Translations under genes and position numbers: made by a program
Shown here: one piece after another, positions 18,983-28,041 of the stretch
How the letters are laid out: each line of letters starts with the position of its first letter
How positions within the stretch are numbered: position 1 is the first letter of the stretch
Source of the DNA: Magnetococcales bacterium
Lineage (GTDB): Bacteria; Pseudomonadota; Magnetococcia; Magnetococcales; JADFWU01
Reading direction: 5' to 3'
Length of the DNA: 38,957 nt
NCBI GenBank assembly: GCA_015234045.1
Contig: JADFWU010000030.1
Span: forward strand, 1-38,957
The notes under the pieces: model-generated
Seen by the model: the letters and a program-made list of their open reading frames with translations, nothing else
What the model was told of the DNA's origin: nothing
Database searches by the model: none

Positions 18983-19008
18983 TAGTAATCCAGGATGTTA
19001 ACCGATAT

Positions 19009-19317
19009 TCACAGATCCGCAAACCCTGCATTATTAGCTCCGTGATTTCTCAACAGGGACATCACCGCGTGATTGTCCCGCGCTACGGCACTGTGCATGG
19101 GTGTACGGCCAAGGTTATCGCGCACATTAACCGGCCCTATTTCAGCCAGAAATTGTACTGTTTTCAACTGGCCTTCATAGGCCGCTTCATGCAGTGCTGT
19201 CCAGCCATTTTCATCAACCAGACTATCTACCAACGATTGAGCGCTGGCCATCAATGATTTTAACTGAGCCACATTGCCTTCAGCCGCTGCTCGAAACAAT
19301 TTCTTGATATCTGACAT
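19009..19317 (-). CDS. small ankyrin-repeat protein
   Basis: A 102-residue protein consisting almost only of ankyrin repeats, recognisable by NGWTALHEAAYEGQ and LGRTPMHSAVARDNH with helix-loop spacing of about 33 residues, roughly three repeats. Ankyrin stacks bind other proteins; no catalytic domain is present and no partner is implied beyond the neighbouring SQR-like gene. ATG 19317 is chosen over the upstream frame because AGGAG lies 10 nt before it and the repeats start directly after. Cytosolic, with no signal peptide. Confidence 0.85.
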   Translation of the reverse strand: MSDIKKLFRAAAEGNVAQLKSLMASAQSLVDSLVDENGWTALHEAAYEGQLKTVQFLAEIGPVNVRDNLGRTPMHSAVARDNHAVMSLLRNHGANNAGFADL

Positions 19318-19400
19318 GAAACAGGTGCTCCTTTTCCGTTTACTGATCAACAGGTCAATAAAAGGAAACTGCCAGTTTCATGCCAAATAATAGCCTCGCC

Positions 19401-20159
19401 CTAGGCCCTATTGATCAGACTGGCCACATAACCTGCACCAAATCCGTTATCAATATTGACTACAGTCACATTGGCTGCACAGCTGTTAAGCATCCCCAAA
19501 AGCGCTGATAATCCACCAAAAGCAGCGCCATAGCCTTGAGAGGTTGGCACGGCTATAACCGGTCTATCAACCAATCCACCGACAACCGACGGCAACGCCC
19601 CTTCCATACCTGCCACGACAATAAATACACGGGCTTTTTTCAACAGGGCTTCAGCAGCCAATAAACGGTGCAAACCCGCCACACCGGCATCAAAATGACA
19701 CGATACTGTGGCACCCATCAATCGAGCAGTTAATACCGCCTCCTCGGCCACTGGCAGGTCTGCTGTACCTGCACAGAGTACGGCGACCAAGCCTATTGGC
19801 TCGGTCTGCGAATCTGGACGATAGAGACAGGACGCTGGTGTACCATCCTTTAATTCAGGGAATCGTTTTTTTAGTTTCTTACGCTTTTTTTTCGATACTC
19901 GGGTGAGTAATACAGCGCCAGGGTGGGATAAGGCATGCTTGGTAATCTTGATTAAATGGCTCGATTTTTTTCCTTGGGCCAGGATCACCTCTGGGAAGCC
20001 GTGTCTGATTGCACGGTGGGTATCTAGCCGACCTACAATAGCACCGTGATCACGTACGGTATCAGTTGGGAAGTGGCGCAATTTTTCCAGGGCACCTTCA
20101 ACATTCAATGTGCCGTTGGCCACCTCGGTTAGCAGATTTTGTAGATGTTTTGGCGTCAT
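19401..20159 (-). CDS. larB: nickel-pincer cofactor biosynthesis protein LarB
   Basis: A 252-residue member of the PurE-like AIR carboxylase family. LarB carboxylates and hydrolyses nicotinic acid adenine dinucleotide in making the nickel-pincer nucleotide cofactor of lactate racemase-type enzymes. The LarB N-terminus (LLTEVANGTLNVEGALEKL) and the PurE-like core (VVAGMEGALPSVVGGL, then VPTSQGYGAAFGGLSALL) are clear. No larA, larC or larE is nearby, so it is an orphan here. The stop codon lies within a 14-bp inverted repeat whose partner is at 20342-20355, downstream of a MITE-like element. Confidence 0.93.
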   Translation of the reverse strand: MTPKHLQNLLTEVANGTLNVEGALEKLRHFPTDTVRDHGAIVGRLDTHRAIRHGFPEVILAQGKKSSHLIKITKHALSHPGAVLLTRVSKKKRKKLKKRFPELKDGTPASCLYRPDSQTEPIGLVAVLCAGTADLPVAEEAVLTARLMGATVSCHFDAGVAGLHRLLAAEALLKKARVFIVVAGMEGALPSVVGGLVDRPVIAVPTSQGYGAAFGGLSALLGMLNSCAANVTVVNIDNGFGAGYVASLINRA

Positions 20160-20211
20160 TTGCTCTCACTTTTGGGACCAAAAACGCGCTGAATACTGAC
20201 GCGCCATATTT

Positions 20212-20353
20212 AGGGCGTATTGACATTCGCCAGATTTCGGTTCCTGGCAAGGCAAATCCAACGAAAAAGCGGAGCGTACTTGTAGTACGTGAGCATTTTG
20301 AGGCGGATTTAACGCCGCCAGGGGCCGAAAGATGGTGAATGTCAACAGGGCCT
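20212..20353. repeat. MITE-like repeat with imperfect 36-bp terminal inverted repeats
   Basis: The left end 20212-20247 and right end 20318-20353 are reverse complements at 28 of 36 positions, around a 70-bp core that has its own palindrome GTAC-TTGTA-GTAC. The element sits in the thiL-larB spacer and has no coding capacity. The layout resembles short repeats with an AAAGCGGAGCGTAC/GAGCATTTTGAGG-type core known from many proteobacterial genomes, but copy number cannot be judged from one window. Confidence 0.65.
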
Positions 20354-20357
20354 AGTA

Positions 20358-21377
20358 CTAAAAGTGCTTCCAGCCACCACGCTCCAACACCCACGGCTCT
20401 CCATCACGACAGACCGTAACCACTGACTCCCCTTTGACAATTTCACCAATCTCAGTCAACGCCACACCAGTCTGATCAGTAATGTCACTAATCGCATCAG
20501 CGATATCAGCAGAAGCCGTAAAAATCAGCTCATAATCCTCACCACCAGTAAGAACCATCTGCATCATGCGATTTGTATCGTCTCCATCAAGGACAGCCCT
20601 AGCCGCGTCCGAAAGCGGTACTTTATCCGCATGCAGACGCGCACCGACACCGGAAGCGCTACAAATATGCTCCAGATCAGCCACCAAACCATCAGAAACA
20701 TCTATGATACTACGCGCAATCGCCGTGTCCTGAAGCATCTTCCCCACCGATAAACGTGGTTCCGGTATCTGGTGTCGATGTTTTAGAAATTCAATATGAT
20801 GCGCATCAGATATTTTAACGCGCCCCAGCCGATGCGCCAATCCTAAGGCAGAATCACCAATGGTTCCAGTGACATAAATTCGATCACCAACCTGAGCCGA
20901 TGAACGCATAATCGCCCGCCCTTCACCGACTAGTCCGTTCAACGTAATGGTGATGATAATCGGACCCGTGCTGGCCACCATATCACCGCCCACCAGAGAC
21001 ACGTTAAACCGCTTGCCGGCCTCATCCAATCCACGGGCAAACTCTTCTGCCCACTTCAAAGACGTTGTACTGGGAATAGCCAAAGAGAGCACATACCAAT
21101 GGGGCACACCGCCCATCGCTGCAATGTCAGAAAGATTCACCCGCAACGCTTTTCGACCCAGGATGAAAGGATCAGTATCAGAGTTAAAATGAACACCTTC
21201 GATAAGCGTATCAGTGGTGGTGAGCAAATGTTGGGTGCGTGGAATATTCAGCACCGCGCTATCATCACCAACCCCTTTGATAATCCGTTTATCATCGGCC
21301 ATCACCAACCGAGAAAACAGCGTCTCAATGAGCTGAAACTCTCCTAAAGCGGATACGGTTTTCTCAATACTCATCAT
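20358..21377 (-). CDS. thiL: thiamine-monophosphate kinase ThiL
   Basis: A 339-residue kinase that phosphorylates thiamine phosphate to the cofactor thiamine diphosphate. AIR synthase-type ATP-grasp-like fold motifs are present: GVGDDSAVL (near 37), the DTLIEGVHF loop, LVGGDM (near 128) and TGGEDYEL near 275. Its ATG overlaps the nusB stop by 4 nt, so translation is coupled; the start could be either of two adjacent ATGs (21377 or 21374). nusB-thiL adjacency is widely conserved. Its product links functionally with thiC elsewhere in the window. Confidence 0.96.
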   Translation of the reverse strand: MMSIEKTVSALGEFQLIETLFSRLVMADDKRIIKGVGDDSAVLNIPRTQHLLTTTDTLIEGVHFNSDTDPFILGRKALRVNLSDIAAMGGVPHWYVLSLAIPSTTSLKWAEEFARGLDEAGKRFNVSLVGGDMVASTGPIIITITLNGLVGEGRAIMRSSAQVGDRIYVTGTIGDSALGLAHRLGRVKISDAHHIEFLKHRHQIPEPRLSVGKMLQDTAIARSIIDVSDGLVADLEHICSASGVGARLHADKVPLSDAARAVLDGDDTNRMMQMVLTGGEDYELIFTASADIADAISDITDQTGVALTEIGEIVKGESVVTVCRDGEPWVLERGGWKHF

Positions 21378-22264
21378 CCTTCTCCCTGATCTGCTATTGG
21401 CTCAGGTGTTTCTTCCGGTAGCTGAGGAGGTGTCTCAACCGGTGCTGACTTGGATTCCTGGACTGGCGCTGGTTCAGATTCTGGAACAGATGCTGATTTA
21501 GGTGTCACTTTCTCAACCGGTTCAGAAACCTGAACGGATGCAGGCTCAGAAACCTGAGCGGATGCCGGTTTAGACACCTTGTTTAATATGGGCCGACTAT
21601 CCCGAGCAACAGCAGGCCTGCTCTTTTTACGGAGTATTTGCCTTTGCCTAGGTGCTGGTTTAGTCGCACCTTCCAGTTCGGTAACAGAAAACTGATCAGG
21701 TGCCTGATCAGGTGAGATCCCAGCAGGTATCGCCACAGGCTCAGGTGCAAGCCTTGAGCGCGTTGCGCTTTCAGCGCTTTTACCCTGACGCAGATCTCTG
21801 GCAACACTATCCAGCACACCATTTACAAAACGGGCAGACCCTTTGCCGCCATAGCGTTTGGCTACTTCAATTGATTCATTGATAGCCACCTTGGCAGGCA
21901 CATCATCAATATCGGCGGTCAGTTCATAAATGCCCAGACGCAGGATATTTCGATCCACAGTGGAGATACGTTCCACATCCCAGCTATCGGTTTTGCTGGA
22001 GATCCATTTATCCAACTCTTCGCGTGTTTTCCAGCACCCTTCGGCCAACCGACGAAAATAGCTGATATCCGCCCGCTTTGCTTGCTGCGTTTCCAGTAAC
22101 TGATCAATCACCACACCCATGTAATCATCCGTTATTGCACACTGATAGAGTGCCTGAACAGCCAATTCACGGGCCTTACGTCGATTGCCGCGATTCTGCC
22201 GACCATCGGTCGTCCGTTCTACTTTGCCGCCCGATGACGAAACCCGGCCAGACCCTTTGGACAT
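21374..22264 (-). CDS. nusB: transcription antitermination factor NusB with long C-terminal extension
   Basis: A 296-residue protein; the NusB fold occupies about residues 28-160 (RRKARELAVQALYQ through RFVNGVLDSVARDL). NusB with NusE binds boxA RNA for rRNA antitermination. The usual protein is about 140-160 residues. Here a 28-residue basic Ser/Gly leader and a 136-residue tail rich in Pro, Ala, Ser, Val and Glu are added. The tail contains degenerate repeats of the type PASVQVSEP and is predicted disordered. ATG 22264 has AAGGA 7 nt upstream and is preferred to 22306. It lies in the ribH-nusB-thiL order. Confidence 0.95.
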   Translation of the reverse strand: MSKGSGRVSSSGGKVERTTDGRQNRGNRRKARELAVQALYQCAITDDYMGVVIDQLLETQQAKRADISYFRRLAEGCWKTREELDKWISSKTDSWDVERISTVDRNILRLGIYELTADIDDVPAKVAINESIEVAKRYGGKGSARFVNGVLDSVARDLRQGKSAESATRSRLAPEPVAIPAGISPDQAPDQFSVTELEGATKPAPRQRQILRKKSRPAVARDSRPILNKVSKPASAQVSEPASVQVSEPVEKVTPKSASVPESEPAPVQESKSAPVETPPQLPEETPEPIADQGEG

Positions 22265-22366
22265 TTCTGCTTCCTTATTGAGGTTACCACGAGCAGCGCT
22301 CAACACATTTCATGGTCGGAAGGTGGAGGGCTTTTTCCCTCCGTGTAGTAAAGTGAGGCGCAGAAA

Positions 22367-22840
22367 CTATAGCTGTTTGAGTAGATTAACCATCTCAACA
22401 ACACTGTGCGCACACTCCCACCCTTTATTTCCTGCCTTGGCACCAGCCCGATCAATGGCCTGTTCCACGGTATCTGTGGTCAACACACCAAAACCGATGG
22501 GCACACCACTATCCAATGAGACTTGAGCAACACCTTTGCTCACCTCAGAAGAAACATAGTCAAAATGCGGTGTGGAACCACGAATCACTGCACCCAGACA
22601 GAGAATACCATCATACTTGTCACTCTTTACCAGTTTCTGAGCAACCAAAGGGATCTCAAAAGCACCTGGCACCCGAACCCGTGTGATGTCCGATTCACTG
22701 GCACCATGGCGGATCAGAAAATCCATTGCCCCTTCCAACAAACGCTCAGTGATAAAGCTGTTAAAGCGGGCCACAACCAGGGCATAACGTCCACCGGATG
22801 CATCCAGCGTCCCTTCCAGATCTCGATTGGCTTGACTCAT
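22367..22840 (-). CDS. ribH: 6,7-dimethyl-8-ribityllumazine synthase
   Basis: A 157-residue enzyme joining 5-amino-6-ribitylaminouracil with dihydroxybutanone phosphate, the penultimate step of riboflavin synthesis; family members form icosahedral capsids or pentamers. Substrate-site motifs are intact: ARFNSFIT (24-31), VPGAFEIPL (57-65), [14 protein letters not shown] (82-95) and the FGVLTTDT strand. It lies 21 nt after ribBA and about 100 nt before nusB. Confidence 0.97.
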   Translation of the reverse strand: MSQANRDLEGTLDASGGRYALVVARFNSFITERLLEGAMDFLIRHGASESDITRVRVPGAFEIPLVAQKLVKSDKYDGILCLGAVIRGSTPHFDYVSSEVSKGVAQVSLDSGVPIGFGVLTTDTVEQAIDRAGAKAGNKGWECAHSVVEMVNLLKQL

Positions 22841-22861
22841 GATAACTTGATTCCCTTTATC

Positions 22862-24100
22862 CTAGTTTCTTGCCTTAGCGGCCTGTTCATCCGAGAACTG
22901 GCGCAGCAGGTGACCCATTTTATGTTTCTTGGTGGAGAGATAACGTGCATTGATATCACACGCATCTATTTCAATGGGCACACGCTCGGTAACTTCAATA
23001 CCATACCCTTCCAAACCAACAATTTTCTTTGGATTATTGGTCAGAAGCTTCAGCCGGGTTGCACCGATATCCATCAACATCTGTGCGCCAATACCGTAGT
23101 CACGCAGATCAGCATTAAAACCCAACTCTTCATTGGCCTGGACAGTATCCAATCCCTGATCCTGAAGATTATAGGCATGCATCTTGTTGATCAGGCCAAT
23201 TCCCCGGCCTTCTTGTCGAAGATAGAGTATGACACCGCGTCCTTCTTTACCGACCTGCTCCATGGCGGCGTGCAACTGATTGCCACAATCACAACGCATT
23301 GAGCCGAAAAGATCACCGGTCAGGCACTCAGAGTGAACCCGCACCAAAACCGGTTCACCATCATCCACCTCGCCCATTACCAAACCCACATGCTGGAACT
23401 CATCCACATCATTGGTGTAGACAATCAAATTCCATTCACCGCCAAAAATACTGGGCATGCGTGTCTCAACTGCCCGATGCACCAAACGCTGATTCTGCAA
23501 TCGATAGGAGATCAGATCAGCAATGGTAGCGATCTTGATGCCGTGTTTTTTGGCATACTCCATCAGATCGGGCACCCGCGCCATACTGCCATCATCCTTG
23601 AGGATCTCACAGATCACTGCGGAAGGGTTACGACCGGCCAGTTTAGCGAGATCCACCGAGGCTTCAGTATGACCAGCGCGCACCAGCACACCACCTTCAG
23701 AGGCCATCAAAGGAAAGATATGTCCGGGACGAACCAAATCATCCGGCGTGCTCTTTTCATCAATGGCCGCTTCAATGGTGCGTGCGCGATCATGAGCGGA
23801 GATACCAGTAGTGACACCGGTTTTCGCTTCCACGGAGACGGTAAACGCCGTTTTAAACTTGGCATCATTGTCCACCACCATCAGCGGTAATTTCATGTAC
23901 TCGACCCGCTCTTGGGTCATCGCCAGACAGATCAACCCACGGCCATGAGTGGCCATGAAGTTCACCATTTCCGGCGTACACGCATCCGCAGAGATGATTA
24001 GATCTCCTTCGTTTTCGCGGTCTTCATCATCGACAAGAATCACCATTTTACCTTGGCGAATGTCTTCGATGACCGAATCAATACTATCAAATTGTGCCAT
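22862..24100 (-). CDS. ribBA: bifunctional DHBP synthase / GTP cyclohydrolase II
   Basis: A 412-residue two-domain enzyme supplying both riboflavin precursors. The N-terminal RibB domain (1-200) makes 3,4-dihydroxybutanone 4-phosphate and shows [10 protein letters not shown] (25-34) and [11 protein letters not shown]. The C-terminal RibA domain (about 205-400) opens the GTP ring and shows the zinc ligands in [15 protein letters not shown] and [10 protein letters not shown]. Both active sites look intact, so it should be truly bifunctional. It lies 12 nt after ribE in the riboflavin cluster. Confidence 0.97.
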   Translation of the reverse strand: MAQFDSIDSVIEDIRQGKMVILVDDEDRENEGDLIISADACTPEMVNFMATHGRGLICLAMTQERVEYMKLPLMVVDNDAKFKTAFTVSVEAKTGVTTGISAHDRARTIEAAIDEKSTPDDLVRPGHIFPLMASEGGVLVRAGHTEASVDLAKLAGRNPSAVICEILKDDGSMARVPDLMEYAKKHGIKIATIADLISYRLQNQRLVHRAVETRMPSIFGGEWNLIVYTNDVDEFQHVGLVMGEVDDGEPVLVRVHSECLTGDLFGSMRCDCGNQLHAAMEQVGKEGRGVILYLRQEGRGIGLINKMHAYNLQDQGLDTVQANEELGFNADLRDYGIGAQMLMDIGATRLKLLTNNPKKIVGLEGYGIEVTERVPIEIDACDINARYLSTKKHKMGHLLRQFSDEQAAKARN

Positions 24101-24112
24101 ATTTGCAGCCGA

Positions 24113-24772
24113 TCAGAGTATTCCCCTCTTCCGCAGCCAGGCTTCATCAACACCCCCTGTCGGACAGCGTGTACCACGGCCCATGAGCCGCTCTACATAC
24201 CGACCGATCAAGTCTGTTTCAATGTTGACATTCTGCCCGACACGCATGGTGGCGAGGGTGGTTTTTGTTTGTGTATGGGAGATGATGTTGACCGAAAAAC
24301 GGGTTTCAGAATCCATATCCTGAACCGCATTAACCGTCAGACTGACACCATCCACAGCGATGGAACCTTTGGCAACCACATAACGACCCGCGCTACTGGG
24401 CAGTTGAAACCAAACTTCGATGGATCGTCCGCGCGGTGTCATCCGACTCACCTGCCCGACAGCATCAACATGCCCTTGGACGAGGTGACCATCCAGACGA
24501 CCACCAACTTGTAGTGCCCGTTCCAGATTAACCCGGTTACCAGTCTGCATCTCCTGAAAGTGAGTGCGCCTTACTGTTTCTGCTGAAACTTGAACCGTAA
24601 AACGGTCGGCCGCTATATCCACGACGGTCAGACAAGCGCCGTTTACAGCAATGGAGTCACCAAGCGTGATCGCATCCATCGGCATGGCACATCCAACGGT
24701 CAGATTCCAATCTTCGGAACCTTTTTGAATGGCGTGAACCGTGCCCAGGTCCTCGATCAATCCAGTAAACAT
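24113..24772 (-). CDS. ribE: riboflavin synthase alpha subunit
   Basis: A 219-residue enzyme that dismutates two lumazines to riboflavin. The two internally duplicated lumazine-binding domains are visible: [12 protein letters not shown] with VNGACLTV in the first, and [10 protein letters not shown] with VDGVSLTVN in the second. The 142-nt spacer to ribD contains a TATAAT-like box at 24832-24837 but no FMN riboswitch (RFN) core that I can find. Confidence 0.97.
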   Translation of the reverse strand: MFTGLIEDLGTVHAIQKGSEDWNLTVGCAMPMDAITLGDSIAVNGACLTVVDIAADRFTVQVSAETVRRTHFQEMQTGNRVNLERALQVGGRLDGHLVQGHVDAVGQVSRMTPRGRSIEVWFQLPSSAGRYVVAKGSIAVDGVSLTVNAVQDMDSETRFSVNIISHTQTKTTLATMRVGQNVNIETDLIGRYVERLMGRGTRCPTGGVDEAWLRKRGIL

Positions 24773-24831
24773 CTACATCTCACAGGTAAGTGCCACACAG
24801 GTACAGGCTCCAGATTTACAGAAATCTCGAA

Positions 24832-24837
24832 ATTATA
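24832..24837 (-). promoter_or_regulatory. candidate -10 box upstream of ribE
   Basis: TATAAT on the minus strand, 60 nt before the ribE ATG, with TGG just upstream. The -35 match is poor (TTTCAA at 18 nt). It would allow ribE-ribBA-ribH to be transcribed separately from glyA-ribD. Confidence 0.35.
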
Positions 24838-24914
24838 ACCAGAAATAGAGGGAAATTGAAATGGAACGCAACAGCGGAATGAATCATTATTGCCCGAAAA
24901 GGCCGCACAGGACA

Positions 24915-26039
24915 TTAAATCGCGTCACCGGCACCCGGATAACAGAGAGATCCTTCCAGCAACAGATCAGGGCCAACCATGCGGGTCTGCATGTTACAGA
25001 GTGTCGGACACTCGCTCAACAAATTCACACCCACACCGGCCAACACGCCTTCAGCATCTTGGCCACCAATCAATTTAGGAGCCATAAACAACGCCAAACG
25101 ATCCGCAAGCCGATCTTCCAGCAAAGAAGCCGTCAACCGTCCACCAGCCTCGGATAGTACCGAAGTGACTTCCAATTCACCCAACCTCTGCATCAGATCG
25201 GAAAGATCAACCCGCCCCTGGCTATCCTGCCAACAGGTAAGAATACGCACATTATCGCGTAACTCTAACGCACGACGACGCGCAATCGGTGCTTGATCCG
25301 TCGTAGCAATCCACAACGGCGCATCACCGGAGTGAAACAACTTGGCAGAATCATCAATGGCAAGTTTGGAATCCACAACCAGGCGAATCGGATCTCGCCC
25401 CTTGGAAAGACGGCAGTTCAAACGCGGATCATCCGCCTTAACCGTACCACTACCCACCATCACCACATCATGGGTATCACGCATCCGCTGAACCCGCTGA
25501 CGCGCCGCAGGACCAGTAATCCACTGACTGTGACCGGTTCTCGTAGCAATTTTTCCATCCAGTGATGTCGCTGCTTTGAGGGTCACCATCGGTCTACCCC
25601 AAGTCACCCAGGTGACAAAGGGTTGGTTGAGCGCCTGCGCTTCACTTTCACACAATCCGACATCCACGGTGATACCGGCTTCCCGCAAACGCGCGACACC
25701 TCGGCCTGCCACTTTTGGATTGGGATCAACCATGGCGACCACAACACGACTGACACCCGCTGCAACCAAAGCATCCGCACAAGGCGGTGTACGCCCCTGA
25801 TGGCTGCATGGCTCCAAGGTGACATACGCCGTGGCACCACGTGCCGCGTCACCTGCCTCTCTCAGTGCAAACACCTCTGCATGTGGCTCTCCCGCCTTGG
25901 GATGAAACCCCTGACCGATCACCTGATCACCCTGCACGATGACACAACCCACCATGGGATTAGGTCGGGTGCGTCCTGCTGCCCGTGCAGCAAGACGCAA
26001 TGCCCGTTTCATCCGGTTGCGATCCTGAGACTTTGACAT
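24915..26039 (-). CDS. ribD: bifunctional deaminase/reductase RibD
   Basis: A 374-residue riboflavin enzyme acting after GTP cyclohydrolase II. The N-terminal cytidine-deaminase-like domain carries zinc motifs HAEVFAL (near 49-55) and PCSHQGRTPPC (near 76-86). The C-terminal reductase domain (about 150-370) shows KAATSLDGKIAT, the conserved start of the family, and the VLSEAGGRLTASLL loop that binds NADPH. It lies 9 nt after glyA, with no nrdR between them as would be usual in rpiB-glyA-nrdR-ribD clusters. Confidence 0.96.
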   Translation of the reverse strand: MSKSQDRNRMKRALRLAARAAGRTRPNPMVGCVIVQGDQVIGQGFHPKAGEPHAEVFALREAGDAARGATAYVTLEPCSHQGRTPPCADALVAAGVSRVVVAMVDPNPKVAGRGVARLREAGITVDVGLCESEAQALNQPFVTWVTWGRPMVTLKAATSLDGKIATRTGHSQWITGPAARQRVQRMRDTHDVVMVGSGTVKADDPRLNCRLSKGRDPIRLVVDSKLAIDDSAKLFHSGDAPLWIATTDQAPIARRRALELRDNVRILTCWQDSQGRVDLSDLMQRLGELEVTSVLSEAGGRLTASLLEDRLADRLALFMAPKLIGGQDAEGVLAGVGVNLLSECPTLCNMQTRMVGPDLLLEGSLCYPGAGDAI

Positions 26040-26048
26040 TACGCTGTC

Positions 26049-27323
26049 TTACAAGCCAACGTAGATAGGATATTTCTTACACAGAGCCAACGCTTCTTCG
26101 CGCACTTCCGCCTCAATGGCCGAATCGCCTTCTGGCCCTTTTTCGGAAACAGCATCTACAACCCGAACAATCATCCGGCCCACAGCGACAAAATCTTCAG
26201 CCACAAAACCACGGCTGGTGGCTGCTGGCGTACCCAAACGAACACCGGATGTGACAAACGGACTGCGTGGATCACCAGGAATCGCATTTTTATTACAGGT
26301 AATACCCGCACGCTCAAGCGCAGCTTCAGTATCTTTACCAGTAATATCCCGTGAGGTCAGATCAACCAGCATCAGATGATTTTCAGTACCACCAGAAACG
26401 ATCCTCAACCCCCCTTCCACCAAGGTATCTGCCAACGTGCTAGCGTTGATGCGGACCTGTTTACTATATTGGCGGAACTCCTCAGAGAGCGCCTCTTTGA
26501 ACGCAACCGCCTTAGCCGCGATCACATGCATCAGTGGACCACCCTGAATGCCAGGAAAAATCTTGGAATTGATCTTTTTGGCCAACTCTTCATTATTGGT
26601 CAGGATCAAACCACCACGTGGACCGCGCAACGTCTTATGCGTAGTACTGGTAACGATATCGGCATAAGGAAACGGACTGGGATGCTCACCTGCCGCAACC
26701 AATCCAGCGAAGTGCGCCATATCTACCATCAGGTAGGCACCCACTTCGTCACAAATCTCACGGAACCGATCAAATTGAATAATCTGGCTGTAAGCCGACG
26801 CACCCGCCACAATCACCTTGGGCTTATGCGCTAATGCCATGGCCCGAACTTCATCAAAATCAATGGTCTCTGTCTCAGACTTCAGGCCATATTGGTAGGC
26901 TTCAAACACTTGACCAGAGAAGTTGATCTTATAGCCATGCGTCAGATGACCACCAGCCGCCAGTGACATACCCAACAACCTGTCACCGGGCTGCATCATC
27001 GCCATATACGCGCCCATATTGGCCTGAGATCCAGAGTGCGGCTGCACATTGGCATACTGACAATCAAACAACGCTTTAGCCCGTTCAATAGCCAGATCTT
27101 CAGCCTTATCCACATATTCACAACCACCATAGTAGCGCTTGTGTGGATAGCCTTCGGCATATTTATTGGTCAGGACGCTGCCTTGGGCCTGTAACACCGG
27201 TTGGCTGACGATATTTTCCGAGGCGATCAGTTCAATCTGATCCTGTTGTCGGGTCAGTTCCTCACCAATGGCGCTGAACAGTTCGGGATCTGTCTGTTTA
27301 AGCTCTGTCATTGCGGGTGCCAT
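26049..27323 (-). CDS. glyA: serine hydroxymethyltransferase
   Basis: A 424-residue PLP enzyme that interconverts serine and glycine with transfer of a one-carbon unit to tetrahydrofolate. Typical motifs are present: [10 protein letters not shown], the [15 protein letters not shown] loop and the PLP lysine in [14 protein letters not shown]. The open frame reaches 27377, but ATG 27323 with AGGAG 9 nt upstream gives the standard N-terminus. It follows rpiB closely and is probably cotranscribed with it and ribD. Confidence 0.98.
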   Translation of the reverse strand: MAPAMTELKQTDPELFSAIGEELTRQQDQIELIASENIVSQPVLQAQGSVLTNKYAEGYPHKRYYGGCEYVDKAEDLAIERAKALFDCQYANVQPHSGSQANMGAYMAMMQPGDRLLGMSLAAGGHLTHGYKINFSGQVFEAYQYGLKSETETIDFDEVRAMALAHKPKVIVAGASAYSQIIQFDRFREICDEVGAYLMVDMAHFAGLVAAGEHPSPFPYADIVTSTTHKTLRGPRGGLILTNNEELAKKINSKIFPGIQGGPLMHVIAAKAVAFKEALSEEFRQYSKQVRINASTLADTLVEGGLRIVSGGTENHLMLVDLTSRDITGKDTEAALERAGITCNKNAIPGDPRSPFVTSGVRLGTPAATSRGFVAEDFVAVGRMIVRVVDAVSEKGPEGDSAIEAEVREEALALCKKYPIYVGL

Positions 27324-27397
27324 GCGGACACACTCCTTGCTTGATTTTTCAAGTGATGAGCGAACACACCCATCCATATAATAGTAGTTTCCCGGTA

Positions 27398-27859
27398 CTA
27401 TTTTCCGTCCCGGTAAGTTTGGGAAAGCACCTCAATTTTATTCAACCGTCCTTCATGCCGTCCACCTTCAAACGCGGTGCTCAACCAAGTATCCAAAATG
27501 CCTTCCGCCACAACCGGTCCTGTAGTACGACCGCCCAAAACCAAGACATTGGCGTTATTGTGTTCACGGCTCAAACGCGCCGTGCACTCATCATGGCACA
27601 GCGCAGCACGAATACCGGGATAGCGGTTTGCAGCAATGGAAATACCAATTCCAGTACCACAAAGTAAAATACCCCGAACAGCGTCAGACTCTGCCAACAC
27701 GCCTTTGCAAAGCGCATCCGCATAATCAGGATAATCTACCGAATCTGAACTATGTACGCCAAGATCATCCACAGTGACATCTTGCCGCTTTTGAAGGCTG
27801 GCCACCAAATAATCTTTCAACTCCAGAGCACCATGATCACAGGCAATCAGGATACGCAT
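27398..27859 (-). CDS. rpiB: ribose-5-phosphate isomerase B
   Basis: A 153-residue LacA/RpiB-type sugar isomerase that converts ribose 5-phosphate and ribulose 5-phosphate. The [13 protein letters not shown] start (binding D8 and H9) and the catalytic-loop [13 protein letters not shown] with the base Cys are intact, followed by the NDANVL-like [10 protein letters not shown] strand. rpiB-glyA adjacency is conserved in many proteobacteria. Confidence 0.96.
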   Translation of the reverse strand: MRILIACDHGALELKDYLVASLQKRQDVTVDDLGVHSSDSVDYPDYADALCKGVLAESDAVRGILLCGTGIGISIAANRYPGIRAALCHDECTARLSREHNNANVLVLGGRTTGPVVAEGILDTWLSTAFEGGRHEGRLNKIEVLSQTYRDGK

Positions 27860-27934
27860 CTGTTACTAACTCCACTATTATTGGATAATCGCCTGGAAAC
27901 CATTTCCAGACATACTGAATCCTAACCCAAACAA

Positions 27935-27998
27935 CCACCCTCTGAAGCGGATGGATTCATATTGCGGACTGAAAGCCCGGATACCGGCTAAAGCCGGT
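27935..27998. repeat. REP-like cluster of three hairpins
   Basis: In the lapB-rpiB spacer three short hairpins follow each other: CCACCC..GGATGG (27935-27954, one mismatch), CGGACT..AGCCCG (about 27965-27979, imperfect) and a perfect ACCGGC-TAAA-GCCGGT (27983-27998). The order and motifs (CCGGCTTTAGCCGG, CTGAAAG) are reminiscent of REP/IS200-associated palindromes. No transposase is present here, so it may be a remnant or a non-autonomous copy. Confidence 0.5.
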
Positions 27999-28041
27999 GG
28001 TTTGAACCTTGCACATGGATAATCAATAAATCATCCCAACG

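Noticed and set aside
24773-24914. FMN (RFN) riboswitch upstream of ribE
   Set aside because: No RFN-type conserved segments were recognisable; only a small AGATTT/AAATCT hairpin and a TATAAT box.
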